64,000 nt of DNA from Rhabdophis nuchalis. Taxonomy: Eukaryota > Chordata > Lepidosauria > Squamata > Natricidae. Where the stretch lies: NCBI GenBank assembly GCA_039707465.1, contig CM077648.1:74208119-74272118 (forward strand), in the 5' to 3' direction. The notes beneath the pieces were generated by a model. That model had not been told where the DNA came from, ran no database searches, and saw only the letters and a list, made by a program, of their open reading frames with translations. Below, one piece after another: positions 1 through 10,154 of this stretch; the stretch's first letter is position 1; each line of letters opens with the position of its first letter. The translations under genes and the position numbers were made by a program.

Positions 1-212
1 TCCTTCCCGATACAAAAAACCTGGTGTGTGGAAGGCTGATTTGGCTCCTGTCGCCAAATGTGGGCTTCGCAGCCGGATGGGTTGCCCCCCCTCTTCCCAT
101 TACAAAGTTTCCTGGTAGAAGAACTGCATGGATCACTCCCCTGACAGCTGGCCTGCAAGGACTGCTTAATCAGCATTGGGGGGGGGCATGGATCCCCCAT
201 TCCACTCTCTCT

Positions 213-375
213 TCCCCATCCAGGTGGAGCACAATCAGAAGCGGAGGCAGTTCACCTTCCACTCGAATAGCTGTTATGATAATAAAGCTGTCCTATTGTA
301 TGATTATGTAGGGAAGAGGGTGGTGGATCTTCAACTGGGTGTGCGGAAGGCAACGGATCTGAAATGAAGGCGTTC
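213..375 (+). pseudogene. NATD1-like N-acetyltransferase fragment (pseudogene or captured exon)
   Basis: The frame starting [13 protein letters not shown] and running through [18 protein letters not shown] closely resembles the start of the small GNAT-like protein NATD1 (GTLF3B), a vertebrate protein of about 110 residues of uncertain role. Only about 45 residues are recognisable. The similarity ends right after VVDLQ, where the acetyl-CoA binding half should follow, and the frame meets a stop within about a dozen codons. Upstream there is a pyrimidine-rich run ending in CCATCCAG, which could be a splice acceptor, though the PIQ residues it would encode also fit the family. There is no start codon in a good context and no second half. 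I read it as a decayed copy or a captured exon inside a repeat. A real terminal exon of an unrelated transcript is possible but less likely. The identification is from memory of the family. Confidence 0.5.
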
Positions 376-820
376 CAGGCAGTGGAGATCACGGCAACTA
401 CCTTACGCCTCCTGCGCAGTGCCCACTTCACCAACCAATTCCCAATCCCCACGCTTCCCAGGGCCGCTTCAGGAAGCAGCAAAGGTGTAGGGTGCTAGCT
501 GGGAAGCCCACCAATGTGTTTATGGGATGAAAGTGCTGCGTCTCTATCAGGCTTGCTGCAAGAAAGCCAGGCTTTCAATGCCTATGGTTATAGGTAGGAA
601 CACGGGGCATCGCGGGAGTGGAGGCTTCGGTGCCAAGTCCCTCTTTTGCACCCATGAAAATCATACTCCCCCCTCCAGTTAAATACGCATAGGGTGATAG
701 GGCTTGTTTTAAATGGATAAAAAGTTTGTTATCAAAATCCAAGAGGAAGTGAGGATCCCCGCTGCTTGGAACCACCCGAAAATGTGACATGCGGATCAGA
801 TGGGTGGGGCTACATTTGGA
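376..820. other. No recognisable gene
   Basis: Moderately GC-rich DNA after the NATD1-like fragment. It has short open frames only and no family I recognise. It may be the interior of the MITE whose right end lies just downstream. Confidence 0.4.
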
Positions 821-892
821 GTATAAGACTCACCCACATTTTCACCCTTTTTTGGGGGGTAAAAAGGTGTGTTATACTTCAAAATATATGGT
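821..892 (+). mobile_element. Right end of a TTTTCGGACTATAA-type MITE
   Basis: The sequence around TTTCACCCTTTTTTGGGGGG followed by GTGTTATACTTCAAAATATATGG resembles the right half of the MITE at 10150-10715, which ends in a mutated inverted copy of its TTTTCGGACTATAAAA left end. Only the right terminus is seen here. The left terminus would lie further left or beyond the window. Confidence 0.35.
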
Positions 893-1149
893 ATATCTAT
901 GAGATCTAAGAATGCATACCCAATAAATATGAAATTTGACTTCACAGAGCTATATATAAAATATTTATATGTATGTATAAATTATATAGCAGCCTAAAAA
1001 TCTTCATTTTTCTATATTTCTATGCAGCTCTGCACACATGTACAGTTTAACATTGACTTGTAATATTAACATGTTTGAGCCAAGTGTATATATATTTCAG
1101 GTAGCAATATGTATGAATATTCTTAGCTTTCATATTAAAATTAATTGTA
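893..1149. other. AT-rich DNA, nothing recognised
   Basis: AT-rich unique-looking sequence with no open frame of note. Confidence 0.4.
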
Positions 1150-1465
1150 CTTAAATGTGTTTATCTTTGGAATCCTATGACCCATTGTTTCTAAGAAAAA
1201 AAGTATTGGGTAAACATCAGAAACTGACAAGAAGGAAGTTCAAAATTAATGTTAGAAAGTATTATTTCACAGAAAGAGTAGTGGATGCTTGGAACCAATT
1301 TCCAGCGGAGGTAATGTCCCGATCATCAATAACTGAGTTTAAATATACTTGGGATAAACACACATGTCCATCATTTGACAAAAAATATAAAAAATAAACT
1401 CAAAGGCTGACTCCATGGACCACTGGGTCTTTTTCTGCTGTCAGTTTTCTGTGTTTCTATGTTCT
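1150..1465 (+). mobile_element. CR1-superfamily LINE 3' fragment
   Basis: The open frame at 1155-1397 (80 residues) has the C-terminal signature of CR1-group reverse transcriptases: RRKFKINVRKYYFTERVVDAWNQFPAEV, followed by a short tail about the length seen after the conserved WNxLP block. After the stop comes a short 3' untranslated stretch ending in TTTTCTGTGTTTCTATGTTC, a typical simple tail. The catalytic domains are absent, so this is a 5'-truncated dead copy. It differs from the CR1 at 4949-5785, so at least two CR1-like lineages are present. Confidence 0.65.
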
Positions 1466-3050
1466 GGGCTAAAAGTGATATAAACCGTTATTATAAGTAG
1501 GAATCTTAAAACCATGGTAGAAAATGTAATGTTTCACCTATAGAAACAAGTACATTGTTCAAGAAAGTAAACACTATCTCTTTAAGGATATCTCAGTAAA
1601 TATTTGAAATATGAGAATAAGGAGGGAAGTATTCTCATTTTTTATTTGAGACCAAAGTGCCAAAAAACCCAACACTTCTGAAGAGTAAAATACTTAGTGA
1701 CTTAAAATTACATAACTTTTATATTGCTGCAGATATCTTCAAAGATTTAGATCAAAAGCAGAAATACTGTAGTAATTCTGTCACTGAATCTATTAAATAA
1801 CATTTATAAAAGCTGTTGGAAAAAAGTAATGTCTAAAATTGCCAAATATAAACATCTTTAGAGTCTAAAAGTGCAATTTGGAAATCTGCCAAATGTTCAG
1901 TAATATGATGGTAAAGCACATGTATAGCAGAATCTCTCCATGCTTTCCATTTTTTAGGTACTTCTATCTTTTTTATCTAACATAGGAATTCAAAGATAAA
2001 ATGTATATGTTCAAAAGATTAAAAAAACATGCAGGTTCAAAATTGGAAGTTTATTAAACTTATCAAACCTGATTAGACCAGAATTTTTTTATCTAGTTTT
2101 ATTTTTTTATCTAGTTTTTCATAAGTAAATTTTGCATGCTGGAATGAAGTGGGATATTTAAAAAGTCAGCTAATTTTACATATAATTATTGAGGCAGTTG
2201 CTGAATTAAATGATAATCCATTTAACAATATTACAGATTGTAAATGAATGTCTGAATTTCTTCCTTTTACTTTTGACTGCCTCATTAACACTAATAAAAT
2301 TTTTCTTTATGTTAGCTTCCCAATAACATCAGATTTAATTTCCTTGTCTTTCTTATTTCCATCTGGGACAGAACCCTCACATCCATCAGTTCTGGAATTG
2401 AACAGATTTCTTAATATGGGTCTATTTGACAATCTCCATTCTTCTTCAGTGGAATTTAAATAGGTAGGAAAATTGTATTTTAGTGTGCGGACAATTATTA
2501 AGAATCTCTAATTTTGCTGTTTTATCATCAATGTACAGAAAGAAAGGAAAAAAGAGGCTTTAAAATAACAAAAGCATGTTACCTACAAGGAGTCATTCAG
2601 TCTACTATTTTAACACATCATTAAACTGTGACCACACAAAATAATATTGATTGGTCTTGTATTACATTGATAGACAACTAACTCTTAAAAATAAAATGGA
2701 TGCACACCAGAAATTCGGGACGTAAACCTGGGTTTGTAAATTGTTTTTGCAACATTGAAGAGTAATCATTTTTACTCTGCTTTATAAAATAGTAATCATT
2801 CATATGATAAAGTTTTTAGTTTATAATTTAAATATACTTTAATATATACAAACTAATCAAATTTCAAACCAGAATGGGGTAATAATAAGACAAGCCCATA
2901 TGAGAAAGTGCTTCCTCAACCATTTCAGCATAATAAAATCAATAACAAGCCCTTTTAAAACATTTTCTGATATGGTCAAAACATTGAAAAAATAGTTGAA
3001 TTAGACTACTCTCTAGATCACAAAGATTATTCTTAAAAATTTAAAGGTAT
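1466..3050. other. AT-rich intergenic or intronic DNA
   Basis: About 1.6 kb of AT-rich DNA. The longest frame (2248-2463) shows no family signature and is probably chance. No splice-flanked exon or repeat family was recognised. Confidence 0.45.
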
Positions 3051-3062
3051 TTAGCCATAGAT

Positions 3063-4565
3063 TTGTTAATATGTATTCTAACTCTTTATTATGAATTACC
3101 TGCAAATAATGCATGTAGAGTACAACCATACAAGAATGAGCTTAACGTCCCTGATAACCAAGATGGGGTGGTCACTGGCCTTAAGCCAGACATCGAAGAA
3201 TGTGAAGTCAAATGGGCCTTAGAAAATCTGAGCAATAACAAAGCTAGTGGAGGTGACAGTATTCCAGCTGAGCTATTTAAAATCTTAAAAAGACTATGCA
3301 GTAAAAGTGCTATACTCAACAGTGGCCACAGGATTGGAAAATGTACATTCCAATTCCAAAGAAGGGCAATGCCAAAGAATGTTCAAACTACTGCATCATT
3401 GCACTCATTTCACGTGCTAACAAATTTATGCTCAAAATCCTACAAACTAGGGTCCAGCAATATGTGGATCGAGAACTACTAGAAGTACAGGCAGGATTTC
3501 GAAGAGGCAGAGGAACTAGAGATCAAATTGCCAAAATATGCTGGATCATGGAGAAAGCCAGGAAGTTCCAGAAAAACATCTACTTCTGCTTCATTGACTA
3601 TGCTAAAGCCTTTGATTGTGTAGATCACAACAAATTGTGGAAAGTTCTTAAAGAGATGGAAGTACCAGACCATCTTATTTGTCTCTTGAGAAGCCTACAT
3701 GCAGGTCAAGAAGCAACAGTGAGAACTGGACATGGAACCATTGATTCGTTCAAAATTGGGAAAGGAGTCTGTATATTGGCTGTATATTGTCGTCCTGCCT
3801 ATTTAACTTATATGGAGAGTACATCATGAGAAAGGTGGGGCTAGATGAATCAAAAGTTGGAATTAAGAGCCTCTTGATGCAGGTGAAGGAGGAGAGTGCA
3901 AAAGTTGGCTTGAAACTCAACATTAAGAAAACTAAGATGATGGCATCTGGCCCTCTCAATTCCTGGCAAATAGATGGGCAAGAAATGGAGGTAGGGACAG
4001 ATTTCCTTTTCCTGGGCTCCAAAATCACTGCAGATGGGGACTGCAGCCAAGAAATTAAAAGATGCTTATTCTTGGGGAGGAAAGTTATGGCAAATCTAGA
4101 CAGCATACCAAAAAGCAGAGACAACATCCTGCCAACAAAAAGTGTGTATAGTCAGGGCTATGGTTTTTCCAGTTGCAAAGTATGGCTATGAAAGTTGGAC
4201 CATAAGAAAGCTGCGCGCCAAAGAATTGAGGCCTTTGAACTATGGTGCCTGAGAAGACTCTTGCACCTGCACCATTGATAGCCTTGCACTCCCTTGGACT
4301 GCAAGGCGATCAAACTGGTTAGTCCTAGATATCAACCCTAACTGCTCTTTAAAAGGCCAGATCCTGAAGATGAAACTTAAATACTTTGGCCACCTAATGA
4401 GAAGGAAAGACTCACTGGAGAAGAAGGGGAGGACAGAGAATGAGGTGGCTGGATGGAATCACCAAAGTAGTAGGCGTGAGCTTAAATGAACTTCAGAGGC
4501 CTGGAGGAATGTTGTCTATGGGATCGCAATGGGTCAGATACGACTTTGCGACTAACAACAACAAT
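3063..4565 (+). mobile_element. RTE-BovB LINE, 5'-truncated and frameshifted
   Basis: Reverse transcriptase of the BovB (RTE) clade in at least four broken frames. Residues read ECEVKWALENLSNNKASGGDSIP at 3200, then FIPIPKKG-type sequence (IPIPKKGNAKECSNY), QAGFRRGRGTRDQI and the catalytic block FCFIDYAKAFDCVDHNKLWK near 3590. A deletion near 3780 removes the second catalytic block between GKGV and CLFNLY. The thumb region (VGLKLNIKKTKMMASG, FLFLGSKITADGDCS) and RMRWLDGITK-like C-terminus follow. The 3' end near 4540 reads GACTTTGCGACTAACAACAACAA, the usual BovB tail. The endonuclease half is missing, so the copy cannot be active. BovB is known for horizontal transfer among squamates, ruminants and other animals, and its presence supports a squamate source. 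Confidence 0.92.
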
Positions 4566-4569
4566 CATG

Positions 4570-4875
4570 CATGTAGTTTTCAACTTACAATTGGTCACTT
4601 AACAACCATTCAAAGTTACAACGTACTCGGAAGTTAAGACTGCTGTCCCACCTCCATAATCACATGATCACATTTCAAGTTCTTGGCAACTGACTCATTT
4701 ATGACTGATTGCAATGTTCCAGGTCATGTGAATGAATTTTGTGATGATTTTTGCTTTTGTAATAATTTTGAGATACTGGTAATTCTCTTAATAACCATAG
4801 TGACTCGCTTAACAAACATTATAAAATGGTCATAAAATCAAGTCAGGTCATGTGGTCTATTGAAAAATTCCAGGT
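4570..4875 (-). mobile_element. Tract-type MITE (GACTTACGACC family), diverged copy
   Basis: Phrases such as CAACTTACAATTGGTCACTTAACAACC, TTGGCAACTGACTCATTTATGAC and CACTTAACAAACATTATAAAATGGTCATAA match the MITE family at 6322-6690, 28126-28540 and 59233-59645. The order of phrases indicates the minus orientation, as in the 28126 copy. It lies directly after the BovB tail. Confidence 0.6.
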
Positions 4876-4948
4876 TCAATTGTAGACATGAGATGAGTAT
4901 TATCTATACATATAATCACAGTACTCTTCAGAATCATGCTAATAGTAA

Positions 4949-5785
4949 TTATACAATACAATAGCAGAGTTGGAAGGGACCTTGTAGGTCTTCTAGTCCA
5001 ACCCCCTGCATGGGCAGGAACCTTATACCATTTCAAACAAATGGCTGTCTAACATCTTTTTAAAGACTTCCAGGGTTGGGGCATTCACAACTGCTGGAGG
5101 CAAGCTGTTCCAGAGGTTAATTGTTCTTACTGTTAGGAAATTTCTCCTTAGTTCTAAGTTGCTTCTCTCCTTGGTTAGTTTCCACCCATTGCTCCTTGTC
5201 CTGCCCCCAGGTGCCTTGGAGAAAAGTTTGACTCCCTCTTCTTTGTGGCACCCTCTGAGATATCGGAACACTGCTATCGTGTCTCCCCTGGTCCTTCTCT
5301 TCATCAAACTACACATACCCAGCTCCTGCAGCCGTTCTTCATATGTCTTAGTCTCCAGTCCTCTAATCATCTTGGTTGCTCTTCTTTGCACTCTTTCCAG
5401 AGTCTCCACGTCTTTTCTACATCGTGGCGACCAAAACTGTATGCAGTATTCCAAGTGTGGCCTTACCAAGGCACTATACAGTGGCATTAACACTTCACGC
5501 GATCTAGATTCTATCCCTCTGTTGATGCAGCCTAGAACTGTGTTGGCTTTTTTGTCAGCTGTAGCACACTGCTGGCTCATATTTAAATGGTTGTCCACTA
5601 GGATTCCGAGATCCCTCTCACAGTTGCTACTATTGAGCAAGGTACCACCTATACTGTACTTGTGCATTTGGTTTTTCTTGCCTATATGTAGGACCTTACT
5701 TTTTTCACAATTGAATTTCATTTTATTAGACAGTGCCCAATGTTCAAGTTTGTCAAGTTTTAAAATTGAAGTATTTTAAATTTTG
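4949..5785 (-). mobile_element. CR1 LINE 3' half
   Basis: Minus-strand CR1 retrotransposon. The coding part is listed separately. Its 3' untranslated region (left on this strand) contains GGTTGGACTAGAAGACCTACAAGG and CCTTCCAACTCTGCTATTGT, a near-universal CR1 3' end in reptiles, and it ends in a short ATTGTATTGTAT repeat at 4953-4965. The copy is 5'-truncated inside the reverse transcriptase, which is usual for CR1 target-primed insertion. Confidence 0.9.
5023..5721 (-). CDS. CR1 reverse transcriptase, C-terminal part
   Basis: An open frame of 232 residues with the C-terminal third of CR1 ORF2 protein. In order: FNCEKSKVLHIG (thumb), YSIGGTLLNSSNCERDLGILVD, the PLYSALVRPHLEYCIQFWSPRCRKDVETLERVQRRATKMIRGL block, RRTRGDTIAVFRYLRG, RRNFLTVRTINLWNSLPPAVVNAPTLEVFKK. 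The catalytic YxDD motif and the endonuclease lie upstream of the truncation and are absent. The frame is unusually clean, with no stop over 232 codons, which suggests a fairly young insertion. It is not expected to make a functional protein. Confidence 0.85.
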   Translation of the reverse strand: MKFNCEKSKVLHIGKKNQMHKYSIGGTLLNSSNCERDLGILVDNHLNMSQQCATADKKANTVLGCINRGIESRSREVLMPLYSALVRPHLEYCIQFWSPRCRKDVETLERVQRRATKMIRGLETKTYEERLQELGMCSLMKRRTRGDTIAVFRYLRGCHKEEGVKLFSKAPGGRTRSNGWKLTKERSNLELRRNFLTVRTINLWNSLPPAVVNAPTLEVFKKMLDSHLFEMV

Positions 5786-6321
5786 CTACTGCATTAAGAC
5801 TGAATTGTGAAATCAAAGTATGATAAATTTAGTAATAAAGATCTGGTTTGAAATTTTATGCAATCCAAAATGCTCTTGTAATAAATCATATGTTTAGCAA
5901 ACATAATTAATAAGCTCATAATACAGATTTATATGACTAATTGTCCTGGACTTTATTTTCCCCAATGCTATTTTCAGACTGAGGCTGTCCCAAGGAATAG
6001 GTTTATCTTGTGAGCAAAGGTCAAAATTACATTTCTGTACCAATATTTGCTAAATGTACCTTGTAGTTTTTTATGCTCGGTAGGAATCCAATACTGTAGA
6101 GTTGAAGTTAAATGTAGATCCAAGACCCTGCTATGATGTTAAAGGGGACACATAGTGACTTTGTAATTATTCCTGTGAGTTTTTTTCAACCTGATTAGTT
6201 ATCTTGAAAGCAAAATACATTGTATTATAAAGTGAAAGGTCAGAAAAGTTGGAAAACCATTTTCTGATAACCATAATTTAGATTTAAACAAGCTAGACGC
6301 GTAGCCTAAGTCTTATATATA
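5786..6321. other. AT-rich DNA, nothing recognised
   Basis: AT-rich sequence between the CR1 copy and a MITE, with no open frame or repeat recognised. Confidence 0.45.
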
Positions 6322-6690
6322 GATAGTCCTTGACTTACGACCAAAATAGAGCCCAACAAAACAAAACATCTGTTAAATGAATTTTGCCCTATTTTATGGC
6401 CTTTCTTGCAATAGCTGTTAAATGCATCACTGAAGTTAGTAGCATGGTTGTTAAGTGAATCTGACTTCCTCATTGACTTTGCTTGTCAGAAGGTTGCAAA
6501 AGGTGAACACATGACCTCAGGATACTGTAGCCATCACAAATATGCATTGGTTGCCAAGTGTCTGAATGTTGATCACATAATCATCGGGGTGGCCAAATGA
6601 ATGTGAAAAGTGATCATAAATCATTTTTTTAGTGCCATCGTAACTTCGGATGGTCACTAAATGAACTGTTGTAAGTCGAGTATTATGAAA
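6322..6690 (+). mobile_element. MITE with GACTTACGACC terminal inverted repeats
   Basis: About 370 bases beginning AGTCCTTGACTTACGACC and ending GAACTGTTGTAAGTCGAGTATT, which read as inverted copies of each other. The interior phrases (TGTTAAATGAATTTTGCCC, CACATGACCTCAGGATACTG, GTGATCATAAATCATTTTTT) recur in three other copies in this window. There is no coding capacity. The class of the parent transposon is not clear from the termini. Confidence 0.75.
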
Positions 6691-6695
6691 TTCCA

Positions 6696-7007
6696 TAACT
6701 TTTACAAATTTATACCCTTGCACTGAGTAGCATTTTAAACAATTTATATCTATTTGGGTCTGATATAAGATATATTTACATCTACAGATGAAGAGCATTT
6801 CTATGAAATATTTATTCCTAAATAAAAGATTTTAGCCAATAATTGAAATCACAGTGGTTACAGATTTCCATAAAAAGGGGATTCTGGTTCTTTAGTTATT
6901 CTGAATGGGCAGCCATTATATTGGCATTGTTAATTTAAAAAATGCAAAAAAGATCTCTTGTATTATCTTCTTTCAAGATACCTGATTCTTCAAATATTTT
7001 CTTATGT
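6696..7007. other. AT-rich flank of DIRS copy 1
   Basis: No gene or repeat recognised. The left flank of DIRS copy 1 reads ATTTTCTTATG immediately before the element edge TTCTCC. Confidence 0.4.
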
Positions 7008-7739
7008 TCTCCATAGGGGGAAGGGAACAGGACCCAGGAATGGGTTTTGTTCTGCTCTTCTGCCTGGAGACTGAGCCTGTAATTTTTTTGGCAATGCTTC
7101 CTTAGGAGGGAAATCCTCCCAGTTTGGGCTCAGTCTTTTGCCAGTCAAGACATATTAAATCTTGCTCCTCTAATAATCATTCTTGGATTTTAAAAGGAAA
7201 GGAAAAAAAGATCATTAGAAATCGCTCTTTAGTGATCGCACGGTTAACCGATCCACTTGTCTGGCTTCATAGCCAGATCCCTGCCACCCTTCAACACAGT
7301 GGAGAGGGGCTTCACCCCTTAAGAGTCCAAAGCCCCTGGCACAAAGGGTTACAGTCTGCCCGGGTTAGTCTGGGCACACTGACAGTGGCAGAGCGTTTGG
7401 TGCCAATTTCAAAGCTGCATCAGCTGCTGTTCATTTCGAACCTGCCTGCTTTGCTGTGTGGAGACATGACAGCCTCGCAGTGCCTAGCCAGCCAAAGTAC
7501 TCAGGTATAGGGCAGGGAGGGAAGTGATTCTCCTTCCAGGCCCCTTCTACTAGCTAAGGGTCTGCTGCTTCAGCAGAAAGAATCAGCCTTCTAAGGGCAC
7601 AAAAGTCCTAGAGTGGCAGATTGTAAAGGCTAAAAAAGCAAGAGGCACACTGTCAGGGATCTACCCTCAGGAGAAATCCATTTTTTCCCGCCCTTTGGAA
7701 TGACTGTTGGAAGACTCAAGTCTAAGGTGTTAAATGTAC

Positions 7740-8418
7740 TCACTGAGAGCCCCTTCGAACCACTGAGATTGGTGTCCTTATGCTTCTCTCCTGCAAGGTG
7801 GCATTCTTGGTTGCCATCATATCAGCCAGAAGGATTTTGGAACTGGCGGTCCTTTCAGTGAGGGAGGACCTCTGCATATTCCATCCAGACAGAGTGGTAT
7901 TGTGCTTGGATCCTTCCTTCGTCCCCAAGATGAATTCCTGGTTCTCCAGGGCCCAGGAGATGATTCTGCCAAATTTCTGCCTGGGGCCCACTTATGCCCA
8001 GGAAAAGAAATGGCACACCTTGGATATTAGGAGGGCTGTCTGTATTTACATCAAGTGGACTGTCTCCTTCCGGAGGAGGGAGTCACTTTTTGTCTCCTTT
8101 CAGCCTTCCTCCTTGGGTAGCAGGGTCACCCCAACGATGGTGGGGCGATGGATTTGGGCAGCCATCGCCAGGGCCTATGAGGCACAAGATCATCCCATGA
8201 TTAGACCTATCACAACCCACTCGACCAGGAGTGTGGCTATGACGATGGCATGGGCCACACAGGCTTCTATAGAGGAGATCTGCATCAGCAATTATAAATT
8301 GGACACATTCGCTTTGGCCAAGGCGGCCTTTGGCAGAAGGTCCTCCAGAGGGTCCACATGGATCAAGGGACTTTGGCCCAGACTGCAACCCACCCGTGAG
8401 CTTGGAGGGCTTTGGTAA
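7740..8418 (+). pseudogene. DIRS tyrosine recombinase fragment (copy 1)
   Basis: The frame encodes the catalytic domain of a DIRS tyrosine recombinase. It has SARRILELAVLSVREDLC with the first catalytic arginine, DPSFVPKMNSWF, the HSTRSVAMTMAWATQASIEEIC block with the H-x-x-R pair, and NYKLDTFALAKAAFGRR with the nucleophilic tyrosine. About eight residues normally found between EEIC and the tyrosine (RAATWSSP) are missing, so the protein would probably be inactive even though the frame is open. The N-terminal core-binding domain is lost through the internal deletion. It lies just before the ICR, the usual place for the recombinase gene in DIRS1-like elements. Confidence 0.85.
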
Positions 8419-8426
8419 GTCCCATT

Positions 8427-8520
8427 CCTGAATCCTCTTCCCTTCCCCCTATGGAGAAGGAGTGTCGGTCCTACCTGACACACTGCTTCTTGTAGGGAAG
8501 GGAAGAGGGTCCAGCCCTAC
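8427..8520. repeat. DIRS copy 1 internal complementary region (circle-junction copy)
   Basis: Arms CCCTATGGAGAAGGAGTGTC (8447-8466) and the near-perfect inverted partner at 8477-8497 flank the core GGTCCTACCT (8467-8476), which reads AGGTAGGACC on the other strand. The left arm side is the inverted copy of the element's left end (CCATAGGGGGAAGGGAA). This is the DIRS feature thought to template completion of the circular DNA. Confidence 0.75.
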
Positions 8521-8695
8521 CCTAAGAGACCATCTGGTCCACAGTCTGGGAAGGAGCTAATATTTTCACAGGTCACAAGCCTCAGCATCGTCACGCCCTC
8601 GTCACAACTGAGAGGATTTCCCGCCTAAGGAGGCGTTGCCAAAAAGATGACAGGCTCAGTCTCCAGGCAAAAGAGCAGAGCAACACCCATTCCTA

Positions 8696-8965
8696 GATCT
8701 TCTTCCCTTCCCTACGAGAAGCAGCGTGTCAGGTAGGACCAACTCTCCTTCTCCATTGTGCTGATGAGAGAATCCAGGAATAGGAGACGAGGTCAACCCA
8801 TTCCTCGATTCTTTCTCAGCACACCGAGAAGGAGCATATCAGGTAAGATCAATGCTCCTTCTCCATTGTGCTGATAAGAGAATCCAGGAATGGGTTGATT
8901 CCTGGATTCCCTCTCAGCACACCGAGAATGAGCATATCAGGTAAGACCAACGCCTCTTCTCAATA
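8696..8965 (+). repeat. Tandem DIRS end modules (three CAGGTAAG/CAGGTAGG cores)
   Basis: Three right-end cores occur in a row: CAGGTAGGACCAA at 8730, CAGGTAAGATCAA at 8840 and CAGGTAAGACCAA at 8938. Between them are left-end sequences TTCTCCATTGTGCTGAT..AGAGAATCCAGGAAT at about 8752 and 8860. The middle module has arms 8817-8837 and 8852-8873 that are nearly perfect inverted copies. The arrangement reads as the right end of copy 1 joined to one or two internally deleted elements of a second DIRS lineage. Confidence 0.7.
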
Positions 8966-9114
8966 TTTTGGAGACCTAGTTTAATGGTACTTTTTATGTT
9001 TGTCTCTTCCTCCAAATTTACTGAGCCATCTATAAAGGGGAATTTAAGATTCTAGTCATAAGTATTGGTCAGTACTTTTGGTTCCTGAATCCGAGTTTAA
9101 ATAAGTGAAATCAC

Positions 9115-9292
9115 ATCAACAATGGAACAGCTTGCCTTTGGAAGTTGTGGGAGCTTCATAACTTGACTTTCAAGAAGAGATTGGACTGCCATTTGTCAGA
9201 AATGGTGTAGGGTCTCCTGCTTGAGTGGAGAGTTGGACTAGATGACTTATAAGGTCCCTTCCAACTCTGTTAATCTGTTAAAGTACATAAAT
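9115..9292 (+). mobile_element. CR1 3' end fragment
   Basis: Contains TGGAACAGCTTGCCTTTGGAAG (the conserved WNxLP region), then GAGAGTTGGACTAGATGACTTATAAGG and CCTTCCAACTCTGTTAATCTGT, the CR1 3' untranslated end. It is on the + strand and heavily truncated. Confidence 0.8.
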
Positions 9293-10046
9293 ATTTTTTA
9301 TAGAAAACAGCATTGTAAACTGCTTTATAGAATTTCATTTCCATTTATCTAGAGACAAAAAGAATAAAAATATGTTTGCAACACAAGAGAAACTTATTTT
9401 ACTTTCTCAGGTAATGCTGATGTGATTTTTTAAAATGTAAAAAGTAGCTTCTTGGTGTTTTAAGAGTCATTTAAAATTGCGTTTTGACAGTGGAATTAGG
9501 AAGATAAATTTCAGTACTATTCTTAAGAGTTTTATATGCTATTTCAAAGAAGCTAAATAATGAAATTATAACGTACCTGAATGTCTTTCATAACAGAAGT
9601 ATACATTATGCCATTGTAATGTGCGGTAAAAGATTCATTTCATCTCAAAATATTCATGTTCTTTATGGTTTTTAAAATAAAACACAGCAGAATGGAGAAA
9701 GTTGGATTATTTAAAAGTAAAGAACTTTCATAATTGTGAATATTGCTTTGAAAATCTAGATCCCAGTTCACATATAAATGATCCATTTTTGAGGCCGTGG
9801 TGTATAGAAGATCTGCTACAATAAGAATAAGTTTGTCTAACAGTTTGAAAATAAAATAGTTTATCTCTTTGGTGGCCTAGATGCCAAACTTTAAAGATTT
9901 GTCCAAGCTGTTGCAATCTGAGTATGTGGAAAAGGTATTTGCTGTAAAGTCAGTTGTTAAATGAAAAAGCATACTTCAGTATAATATATATCAGCTAATG
10001 TTTCTTATTTATATTTGGATTGTTGAGGCCACCTAAGACCTGTGCC

Positions 10047-10047
<1 letters not shown>
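9293..10047. other. AT-rich DNA, nothing recognised
   Basis: AT-rich sequence without an open frame of note or a recognised repeat. Confidence 0.45.
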
Positions 10048-10099
<52 letters not shown>

Positions 10100-10117
10100 A
10101 TGTATGTATGTGTATAT

Positions 10118-10152
<35 letters not shown>
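10048..10152 (+). repeat. (TG)n / (TATG)n microsatellite
   Basis: A compound microsatellite: a run of about 17 TG units, then TATG units, a second TG run and two more TATG units. It adjoins the left end of a MITE. Confidence 0.95.
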
Positions 10153-10154
10153 CT

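Larger units (their letters stand above)
7008..8755 (+). mobile_element. DIRS retrotransposon copy 1, internally deleted
   Basis: Left edge TTCTCCATAGGGGGAAGGG at 7008. The left inverted terminal repeat, roughly 7035-7115 (CCAGGAATGGGTTTTGTTCTGC, GGCAATGCTTCCTTAGGAGGGAAATCCTCCC), is matched in reverse by 8600-8695. The internal complementary region at about 8427-8520 reproduces both ends. Gag and most of RT have been deleted and only part of the recombinase remains. The right edge at about 8755 joins directly to the left end of a second DIRS lineage. No flanking target duplication is seen, as expected for a tyrosine-recombinase element. Confidence 0.85.

Noticed and set aside
2248..2463. 71-residue frame in AT-rich DNA
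   Set aside because: No family features, splice support or codon bias.
5159..5779. 206-residue plus-strand frame opposite CR1
   Set aside because: Antisense shadow of the CR1 reverse transcriptase. The minus frame carries the recognisable motifs.
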